Source of the DNA: Limnanthes douglasii subsp. nivea
Taxonomy: Eukaryota; Streptophyta; Magnoliopsida; Brassicales; Limnanthaceae
Assembly: GCA_036936605.1 (NCBI GenBank)
Contig: JAUPFV010000002.1
Span: forward strand, 341,436,654-341,500,653
Length of the DNA: 64,000 nt
Direction of reading: 5' to 3'
Both the position numbers and the translations under genes were made by a program. The notes beneath the pieces are model-generated. The model was not told the origin of the DNA. It saw nothing but the letters and a program-made list of their open reading frames with translations, and did not search any database. Positions within the stretch are counted from its first letter, which is position 1, and each line of letters begins with the position of its first letter. Below, piece after piece: positions 56,151 through 64,000 of the stretch.

Positions 56151-56739
56151 CGACGGGAACGAAGACTTGTAAAAGAGTCAGCTCAGAGTGCCTCTGCCTC
56201 TTAGCTTGATGGACTGGTTCACCCGGGTATGACCTTTTCCTTCAACCGATGTCCGACCCTTCTTATTTTTATTAACTAGTTGGGCGTGTGTCCTTTCTTT
56301 TAACTGATGTTAGACCCCCCTGGTTTTATCAAGCGACCGAGCACGGGTGCCTTCCTTCAACTGATATTCGACTTTTCACGTTTTCATCAAGTGGTCGACC
56401 GCGTTTATTCCCGACGCCGTTTATGAATCGTCTTGGGTCGGCTCCCAACGCCTTTATGAATCGTCTAGGGTCGGTTTCCGATCCTTCTTAGTGATTTCTT
56501 CATGGGCCTAGTCCAGTAACTAAGTTTCGCAAAGTGAACCGGGTTAACGTGGCTCATCTAACGTCTCTATCTGAGCTAGCTAGTGCAGGCCTAGCGCGCT
56601 TGTCTGACTAAGGGTGACGCGCGTTGAACGGCTACTCGAAGCGTGCTTGTGGGCGCAGTGCCTAAAGAGGTCTTTTCGACTTCCCGCTGCTTTTCGTGGC
56701 TTGGACTTCCCCATACGCGTAACGGCTATGTAGGGTTGC

Positions 56740-56830
56740 CTATAAATACCTCACAAATGAAAGTTGCTCTCAGAGGTGTTTTTTAGAGAGAGAAAGTGTT
56801 GTTCGGACTTTTCTAGAGAGAGAGAGCTTG
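56740..56830 (+). promoter_or_regulatory. TE-D antisense promoter: TATA box and repeated leader motif
   Basis: CTATAAATAC (56740) is followed by TTTTAGAGAGAGAAAG (about 56782) and TTCTAGAGAGAGAGAG (about 56812), 30 bp apart as in TE-A. The ATG of the antisense gene is at 56889. Confidence 0.6.
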
Positions 56831-56888
56831 TTTTATGAGAAATAGGCATCCGTAGCTGAAACCAAAACCAAAAAAGAAGAAAGAACCA

Positions 56889-58163
56889 ATGTTCGGGTTT
56901 GTAGATTGGGCTAGCATCGGTCATCGTGCTGAGGAATATCGACGTGCGGGATTGATTTGGAGTTATGACACCAAGCCTTTCACGCTTGTACCGCTACCAC
57001 ACGACCCCGTTCTTGCTGATCCGATTCCTGCCGAGTCTCTTATCTTACCCGAAGCGTCCGGTGCTCGGACCCTAGAGACTATTGTCATTCCTTCCAGTAG
57101 TAGCTCTCCACACTCCCCAACTGCCAAACTCAACCGTCCGATGTCTTCATCGGTCAACTCTTACACGGCTCAACCCCCTTTTTCGCCCCGTCGTAGAGGC
57201 AAAGGAAAATTCCTTTCTATGGGAGAAACCAGCTCCCCTACTTCTCCCGCGGGAGGTAATTCTCCTAAGATGGTTCAACTTACTCCCTCCATACGAGGAT
57301 ACTGAACCGGTACTAACACTGTTGTGACTTTTTTAGGTCTCAATAAACGGCCACTGACACCTGCCGAATTGGATCCCGAGCGCGCTTGCCAACAACGACA
57401 AGAAGCTCATCTGACTCAAACCGGAAGTGGTTCCGGTCCTGTGGATATTCAGGTTCGACCGTCCGATCCGTCCGCGGCCGCTGACACCTGTGAATTAGAA
57501 GTGGATATTTTACCCACGGAAGAAGGTATTGCTGCTGCTGGCAATGCCACTGCTCCTCCCGAAGAGCCACTTCCCGAGGAGATTGAGGCGGTCATGACCA
57601 CCAACTATCACCGCTGGTTACCCGGGAGTAATGCTATCTCCTTGTTTGAGGGCAAGTATATTTATTTCCCCGTTGCTGAGCAAGAGGAGCTGCTGATCCG
57701 GTGGGGTATCCCGGAGTGCATTACCGTTTGGTTCCCTGTTCTTGGGGAGACTCTCGTGCATGTTCGGTCACGGGAGATTGTTGTCTTTACCGAACTGTTT
57801 AATTGGGGCCTCAGGTTCCCTCTCGATCCTGAGATTTCTCTGTATTTCAGGACTCTCAACATCTGCCCCTCTCAGCTGACGCCCAATGCGTGGTACACGT
57901 TGGTGTCTTGCATAATGGTCTCGCGCCTTTCAGGTCGAGTCATGCCTATAGAGGAGTAATAGCCATGTCTGGGCTGTCAAAGTCTCCCAAGTCCCCCTTC
58001 TTCTATTCCCCGTTGGCCTATACGTGGAAGATTGTAAATGACTTCCTCGAGGGAGACAAAGGTTGGAAACACTGCTTCGTCTTCCTTAGTGGCTACTGGG
58101 AGAATGGTCGCCCCTATAGTAAAGAGAATCCGAGGCAAGTGCTGCGGACGTGGGTTCCTGATG
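56889..58163 (+). pseudogene. TE-D antisense gene, exon 1 (putative gypsy-type transposon domain)
   Basis: ATG at 56889 opens MFGFVDWASIGHRAEEYRRA, a Pro/Ser/Thr-rich part, then LFEGKYIYFPVAEQEELLIR, IPECITVWFPVLGE, FTELFNWGLRFPLDPEI, PSQLTPNAWYTLVSCIMVSR and FLSGYWENGRPYSKEN. Lesions: TGA at 57303 where TE-A has CGG (Arg), a one-base loss near 57957 and stops created by it. The uninterrupted domain here shows what the MITE split in TE-A. Confidence 0.8.
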
Positions 58164-58217
58164 GTACGTATATATATATATATATATATATATTTTAAAA
58201 CCCGATCTTTTGTGTAG
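58164..58217 (+). other. TE-D antisense gene intron (54 bp, phase 1)
   Basis: GTACGTATATA ... TTGTGTAG, mostly a TA microsatellite. 54 bp is below the usual lower limit for efficient plant splicing (around 60-70 bp), so splicing of this copy may be poor. Confidence 0.65.
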
Positions 58218-59386
58218 TATCGAAGGAATTCGTCCAAGGGTTGAAGAAGGATCACTTCAAGCCGGGAAAAGTCACCTTCCAGCTGCTGAAGGACTATGCC
58301 AAGAGGCATTGGGGTCGGGCAATGCATCGGGCCTTTAAAAACACCAACCTGATCGCGAGTAACCTCTGGCGTTGCTCGTCAGAACCGCTCACTATTGAGT
58401 AGCTGCGTCAACCCCCCGGTATGGAGGACTTGATCGCAAAAACGGATGCGCCTGATGCCCGCCTATTCCTCCCGAAGCGCAACAAGGCGCCCAGCACACG
58501 CCCGAAATCAGATGATGATGTTGAGCAGGACAATGCAGGGGCTAAAGAGACGGGTGCAGAGGGGCACTAGGAAGAAGCTTCTGCTGAGGGTGGCGAGGCC
58601 AATCAGACCCGGGAGCTGGCAAAGAAGCGGAAAGGGAAGGCCGACGCAGAAGGGGTTCAGGCTAAAAAGCCTAAATGCTCAAAGAAAGAAAGCGGGTATG
58701 TCGCGGACGTAACGGGTGCCGATAATGATATCGTGCCAGAGCTGTTTGATCAATACGTTGGGGCTAAGGGTGGTTTGACTGTCGACCCCGTAGTGGTGAT
58801 CCCTGACGATGCTAGCCCTCCAAAGGCTAAAAATGTTCCGGCGTCGTCGAGTGGCACGAAGCTTCCAGTGCTGTCTGTGCCCGGGAGTCCGCATAATTTT
58901 CCGTTGTGGATAACCGACGGACTAGCCCTGTCCTTGTACAACATGCTTGTGCCTTTGGCTCTGAAAGAGCGCCGGGCAGGGGAACTGAGCCAGAAGCTGT
59001 CGGGTGCGGAGGCGAAATTTGTCGCTCTAGAAGAAGAGGCGCGGAAGGCTAAAGCGGCCCAAGAACTGGCGGAGGAGCGGCTCAAGGAGATCGAAGAGGC
59101 CTTGGACCAAGTCAGGAAGACCGGGGAGGATCGTGCCGCGCGGTTGGTGCATGAGATCACTGACCTGAAGACAGCTAACGCCCTTTTTGCTGAAAAATGC
59201 AAGAAGTGGATGGAGAAGGAAACGGACGAAGCTAAGGCCGCGTACGTGCTGTCTTTCCATCATCGCTTTCCTGACCTTCCCCTCGGGTCGATGTGGCTGG
59301 ACGTTCCGGATGACGACCGCCCTTCCGATGCTGTTTGTGAAGACGACGATTCGGACGACACTGAGTCGGAGGAAAATGATGATTGA
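58218..59386 (+). pseudogene. TE-D antisense gene, exon 2 (coiled coil, FPxxxLGxxW block, acidic tail)
   Basis: It opens SKEFVQGLKKDHFKPGKVTF, then NTNLIASNLWRCSSEPLT. In-frame TAGs at 58400 (Gln in TE-A) and 58568. From 58733 a 217-codon frame is open: PVLSVPGSPHNFPLWITDGL, a strong heptad-like region (GELSQKLSGAEAKFVALEEE through ELAEERLKEIEEALDQVRK), HHRFPDLPLGSMWLDVPDDD and an Asp/Glu-rich end (CEDDDSDDTESEENDD). The best-preserved part is the C-terminal half, as in TE-C. Confidence 0.78.
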
Positions 59387-59559
59387 TTCCCGACGTCGTT
59401 TTTTGTTTCTTTTTTGTAGTTTTAAAATTTGTTAGTGCGGGGACTGCAAAGTCCCCTGTAAACCTTCTTTGTGGGTAAAATTTCAAGACAATCAATATAT
59501 TATTTGTACTTATGCTTTTTACGAATGTTGCATTGCATTCTAGTTTTATAAATCCATGT

Positions 59560-60080
59560 GAGGGTCGGAAATTTAGGACGTAATCAGTTCGGTCAATAAA
59601 AAACCCACGAAGGTTCTGTTGGTCAAATGTAAACTTGAAAAATCCCCGGTAGGGTCGAAAATTTAAGGTGTAGATCAGTGTGAACACTGAAAAACTTGTG
59701 AAGGCTCAGTTGATCAATGTAAAATTGAAAATTTTCCCGTAGGGTCGGGAATTTAAGATGTAGATCAATGTGAACACTGAAAAACCTGTGAAGGTTCTGT
59801 TGATCAATGTAAAATTGAAAATTTTCCCGTAGGGTCGCGAATTTAAGATGTAGATCAGTGTGAACATTGAAAAACCTGTGAAGGTTCTGTTGATCAATGT
59901 AAAATTGAAAATTTTCTCGTAGGGTCGGGAATTTAAGATGTAGATCAATGTGAACACTGAAAAACCTGTGAAGGTTCTGTTGATCAATGTAAAATTGAAA
60001 AATTTCCTGTAGGGTCGGGGATTTAAGATGTAGATCAATGTGAACACTGAAAAACCTTTGAAGGTTGTGTAAGGCAGTCA
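59560..60080. repeat. 90-bp minisatellite in the TE-D 3' region, five to six copies
   Basis: GTAGGGTCG anchors lie at 59650, 59740, 59830, 59920 and 60010, exactly 90 bp apart. The unit contains ATGTAGATCAATGTGAACAC, TGAAAAACCTGTGAAGGTTC and TTGATCAATGTAAAATTG. Inner copies are over 90% alike. Because 90 is divisible by 3, long artefactual open frames appear on the minus strand. Confidence 0.95.
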
Positions 60081-60177
60081 AGATCATTCAAAAGAATCGT
60101 TGATCGGCTCGTCAACCGACCGAGTCGTTTGTAACACTTTAAAGATGGAAAGGTAAAAGTTTTTTATTAAAGGGGTC

Positions 60178-60245
60178 GGTTGCTATCGATGTCTCATTAA
60201 AACCTCCTCGCGCCACCGAGGTAGGAAAGAGTGCATCCCTGACCC
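60178..60245 (-). other. Conserved non-coding block downstream of TE-D integrase
   Basis: On the minus strand CTCTTTCCTACCTCGGTGGC, then GCGAGGAGGTTTTAATGAGA. CCTCG and CGAGG can pair around GTGGCG. Shared with TE-A and TE-C. Confidence 0.6.
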
Positions 60246-60290
60246 AAAGATTTTTACACAAATAATGCTCTGAATTTACAAAATGCAAAA

Positions 60291-60890
60291 TTACTCCAAA
60301 TACAATTTCAGATGTTCAATGTTCCATGGTAGCCTTAATGAACGCCCGAGCTTGTCTTGCAAACGATATGTCCCGTTCTTGACTGTCTCTATCACTTCGT
60401 ATGGTCCTTTCCAGTTTGGGGCGACCTTACCGAGGCTTTTATCTTTGGTATGTAGAAAAACTCGTCTCAGAACCTTATCACCGACTTTGAATTCCCGCCG
60501 TCGTACTTTGGTCGCATACCGACTCCTCATTAGGGTCTGATAATATAAAGAATTTAGCTGAGCACGGTTCCGCTTTTCTTCTATGAGGTCGATGGCCAAC
60601 TGTCGGTTACCGTCATTTGCGTTTTCGTCATAGGTTCTGATCCTGAAAGATGGAAAAATAGATTCTGCCGGAGTGACTGCGTCTATGCCGTATACCATAG
60701 CATAAGGTGATTCTTTAGTCGTCGTTCAAGGTGTAGTTCGGTAAGCCCACAATACTTCCTGCAAATAGTCTGGCCATTTGCCGGCTTTTCCTTCGAGGTT
60801 CTTTTTTAGTCCGTCGTGAATCGTCTGGTTGGTGACTTCGACTTACCCGTTCGCTTGAGGGTGGAATGGGGCAGAAAAACATTGCCTAAT
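60291..60890 (-). pseudogene. TE-D integrase remnant
   Basis: The frame 60291-60698 shows MVYGIDAVTPAESIFPSFRI, KVRRREFKVGDKVLRRVF and KVAPNWKGPYEVIE. Shifted frames above it hold PFHPQANG-like sequence and the DYLQEVLWAYRTTP-type block up to about 60890. There the coding sequence ends directly at the PBS, so the catalytic core is mostly gone. Confidence 0.85.
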
Positions 60891-60906
60891 CCTACAGACG
60901 ACACCA
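60891..60906 (-). other. TE-D primer-binding site
   Basis: On the minus strand TGGTGTCGTCTGTAGG follows the LTR, compared with TGGCGGCGTCTGTGGG in TE-A. The deletion junction with integrase lies within or just beyond it (CTGTAGGATTAGGCAA). Confidence 0.6.
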
Positions 60907-60907
60907 A

Positions 60908-61233
60908 TGATGAGAGAATAAATGACTAGGAATGAAGTTGGATCTTGGACCTGATGTGACTAGAGCACAAATATAGAGAGAGAATGCAGAGAAAGAATAT
61001 TATATTCAGAATGTCTCACCTACCAAGAATAATGGGTCTCCTTTTATAGTGGAGAAGGTTGGACCCATTAATGTCCTTGGTGGGCTTGTTTTATTTCTCT
61101 TTTAGTCCTTCATAAAGTACCTTATTTACAAATTATCCTCTAATAAAAGATAAATACAATTATAGACATATTAGTTTCCTTCTATTTACAATTGAATCCT
61201 TAATATCAACACCGGCGGATTACTCCCTTATCA
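60908..61233 (-). repeat. TE-D 5' LTR (right)
   Basis: It begins TGATGAGAG and ends CCTTATCA; minus-strand TATAAAAGG is intact (complement near 61041-61048). Followed by target duplication AACCT. Confidence 0.93.
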
Positions 61234-61238
61234 AACCT

Positions 61239-64000
61239 CATAGTAACCATCAGGATGAATACGAGTGAAGACATGAAAATATATCTAATGTGTATACTAC
61301 CTGAGAAGACGAAGAGTCATTAGATTATTTTATTAAAAAAAGTGGTACTAGCTTGCAAAAGAAGGTTCTGTAGACCATGCGTCTAGTTCACATATACAAA
61401 TATAGAGGGTAGTTAACCTTCGACAAGATTTGCTGCTAACAATGACTGAGTTAGGGGCATACAATGTATGGAATCTAATTGATCATATGGAAGAAGAAAA
61501 CTTATTCCTCATCTCTGTTAAAGGCTGATTCACCTTCAATATCGTCATCCATTCCGTACAGAAACTCAATCTAAAAAGAAATCATACCCATGAGAAAGAA
61601 TTTATTAGAGAACTCGGTAGACTCGGGAGATAAACTTGACTTCCCCACTTGAGATTGGAAACCTTCGTCTCCTCATATATACAACATGAATCACTGAAGT
61701 AAGCGACAAGCCGACACTATTAGATAAGATTGAAGCACCACTTAAGGAATCCACAGACACACGAAATATGGAAGATTAATGATTGGGTATGCGCGACATA
61801 TTGAAAGAAAAGGTGTTTCATAACCAATCACATATAATATACTACTTAGTTAAAATCGGAGTAGTCAAGACGGTAAATGACTACGAAACACCTAAGCTAA
61901 GTATGGGTTGCACCATCATTGGCCTTGAAATAGTACACATCTTGAAGGAAAGACATGAGAAACTACAAGGGCTTCTTATCATACCACCCGAGGGAAACCC
62001 CGATAAACATTAATACAAGCTAGTTCATTCTTCTTCAAAAAGTTTTTTAGAATGTGAATAAAAGCACTAAAGTAGAGCCCCTCACTGTGGCTGTCCTAGT
62101 AGCGTGAGCTTATAAATATATCAACCTCAAGGAAGTCGATGCTCAGAATGGGCGTGGAAAAGAAGATGCCCATTGAAAGGCAAAAGCGGTGGCATTTTCC
62201 AAAAAAGTCCCAATGCCCAGATTTTTGTAGTAGCACTTTCACTCGGATGATCAGCCATCTCTGATGGCTACCTCTACGACCAAAATAAAAACATATTGAG
62301 TTTTTAATTTGGTGCACAAAATAATACAAGTGTTCTTCAAATCATTATTCAAAGTTTGATTCTTATTTATCAAATTTATTCAAGTAATAGAAATTTAGGT
62401 TTTTTTATATCACTTTCATTTATAATATTAGTGTATGAGTTAATATTGATTTGAGGAAACAAAGTTGAAAAGAAAAGAGAAATTTAAGAGACCAATGTAG
62501 ATATATTTGTTCATAAGTTGTAAGTAAGATATCTAAGTAGTTAAGTGAATGTTAAAATATCCAAAGGTCATTCGAGTGAAAGTGTTGCTTAATAAATAGT
62601 GTAGGTTTTCTTAATTGTAAACAACTTATTATGTATAGAGTTGAACAATATACTAACTAAATAGCACAACACTAAAAACACAATGTTGAAAAGTGATCCC
62701 TCTTTGTTGGCATCATATTATTAGTATTTATGTTTTAAAGATGTTAGTCAGCTATAAGTTTTAAGAAGAGTAATAGATAAAAATTCTGAGATCATATTGA
62801 ATTATATAAGTTGTGAGTGTCCTGAATTATTAGTATCATCCATGTTTGTTTTCGTAGCATGAGTATCAAGTCACTCAAAATTAATGTATATTAGGATACT
62901 TACACACTTCATGCATGTTTGTAAGTGTTTGGTTGAAAATTTAAGTCGTGTTTTTTTTCAAAATACTATTACTTTTTTAGATCGTTTGGTTATTCTTGTG
63001 TGATATATACATCATTTCCTTAATGTTTAGATGACCGACACGATAGAGATTTGAACAAAATTATGATAAAACTTTGCATCATTATAGGGTACACGCATAA
63101 CAATATGTAAATCATTGATTAAATAAAAACTTTTCTCATCCGATCATAATACTCTACTTCCACTTGCTTTTTCTTGCAAATAAATTTTGAATTCTTTTTA
63201 AACCTTGCAAGTTAATGATTATATAATTTTAGCACTGCTTTTATATTCGTCGCACAAAATCGTTCATGTTTTTTTTGTAGATTACTCATCTAATATCGAG
63301 CATAATGTGACATAAATATAGTCGTATACATTAACTTTCACTTTTTTATCTTTTTATAAAATTTAATTTACTTGTTTTTCAGGTTAAAGAGTAATAATGG
63401 TTACATTGAAAAAAGTCTTTTGTACTAAATTATTTGTTTTGCATTATATGTCACTTTAATCTATTTTTTATTGGTGATACAAGTTCAAATACTCATATGA
63501 ATGAATAAGAGATGTTGGGGTTTGTGAAGAGGAATGAGACTCAATTTACCTTTGATGATAATGTTTTTTACGTTAATATTTCAAATCTTATTGGTTAATG
63601 GAGCATGTTGTTAATCGATTAGGCAGAAATAGAGTTAATATTATGCTCCAAGCTTCTTCAAATATTGGTCTCCCTATTTGTAAACTTGCGAATTTAGTTA
63701 TAGGGGCCATAATGTTCTCAAGATGTTGCCATGTATATACAATGACCACGTTTTTAGAGTAATTGAATCCTACTTAAATCTCTTATATTTTCAAAAATGG
63801 TTGATTTGTTTCTCTCTTAAGATATGATGTTTAATATGTAATCTACTTTTACTAGTATTTTTTGTTGTCACATGTTAGGTTGTTTCTCTTGAGACTATAT
63901 ATTTTGAATCTCGCGGTTTTAACTACAAAAGAGATAACATTTTTTTTTTAGTAGACATCCTATTAAAACGACAATTTTGTGTAGCAATAATGGATGAGAT
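61239..64000. other. Possible TE-E continuation, then AT-rich DNA
   Basis: Short coding-like traces on the plus strand (about 61250-61330 and 61783-62013) may be decayed TE-E pol, without firm motifs. A patch at about 62300-62415 resembles 55210-55345 (TTGATTCT(C/T)A(C/T)TTATCAAATT then ATTCAAGT), so the two may be remnants of TE-E LTRs. From 62420 on I recognise nothing. Confidence 0.35.

Larger units (their letters stand above)
55803..61233 (-). mobile_element. TE-D: deletion derivative of a TE-A-like retrotransposon
   Basis: 326-bp LTRs (55803-56128 and 60908-61233) differ at about 14 positions by eye (about 4%) and are flanked by the 5-bp duplication AACCT (55798-55802 and 61234-61238). 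The interior retains polypurine tract, antisense gene, minisatellite, conserved block, the C-terminal part of integrase and the PBS. Gag, protease, RT and RNase H are missing, with integrase sequence running straight into the PBS region. It must have relied on partners if it moved in this form. Confidence 0.93.

Noticed and set aside
59623..60087. Minus-strand ORFs encoding a 30-residue repeat protein
   Set aside because: They result from a 90-bp (30-codon) tandem repeat. Two overlapping frames stay open and there is no start or family; it is an artefact of the minisatellite.

Overview
The window looks like a transposon-rich, AT-rich stretch of a flowering-plant (probably eudicot) nuclear genome. 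Three things support this: exons of a plant-type glutamate dehydrogenase and of a plant beta-amylase with short GT-AG introns, several layers of plant-type Ty3/gypsy LTR retrotransposons, and relics of MULE, hAT and LINE elements. No tRNA, rRNA or CRISPR array was recognised. I cannot name the species.

Layout. 1-15.3 kb: old AT-rich DNA with a decayed MULE transposase carrying an OTU-like segment (about 1.6-3.6 kb, minus strand), a promoter-like block (8.5 kb), a 95-bp tandem duplication (9.7 kb) and a five-copy ~160-bp tandem repeat (12.8-13.7 kb). 15.4-17.35 kb: the only host-gene-derived sequence, a beta-amylase fragment (three exons), an unidentified exon-like piece and the intact last four exons of a glutamate dehydrogenase, all on the plus strand. 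21.8-32.6 kb: element TE-A. 32.6-36.8 kb: TE-B, a truncated relic. 41.2-51.7 kb: TE-C, the youngest and most complete element. 52.6-53.2 kb: a LINE relic. 55.8-61.2 kb: TE-D, a deletion derivative inserted in an older gypsy-like relic (TE-E). The rest is AT-rich with microsatellites and a pair of ~500-bp direct repeats at 38.6-39.8 kb.

TE-A, B, C and D all have gag-pol on the minus strand (gag-protease-RT-RNase H-second RNase H-integrase, no chromodomain seen), which fits the Tat lineage of Ty3/gypsy. TE-A, C and D also carry, between integrase and 3' LTR, a gene on the opposite strand. It has its own TATA box and leader, one short phase-1 intron at a homologous place, a 'putative gypsy-type transposon' domain in exon 1, and a coiled coil, a conserved block around FPxxxLGxxW and an acidic tail in exon 2.

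The two most interesting signals are (i) this spliced antisense gene with its conserved promoter-leader-intron layout, and (ii) a UAG stop at the protease/RT junction, kept in three elements and followed by CAA TTA, CAG TTA or CAG TTT, i.e. the tobacco-mosaic-virus type readthrough context (CAR YYA) or one base from it. Other points: ~90-bp minisatellites in the 3' region of TE-A and TE-D, a hAT-like MITE with a tRNA-like segment inside the TE-A antisense gene, and the beta-amylase/glutamate dehydrogenase fragment cluster, which looks like transposon gene capture or a chimeric locus. All identifications are by reading translated sequence against remembered families; no search was run.
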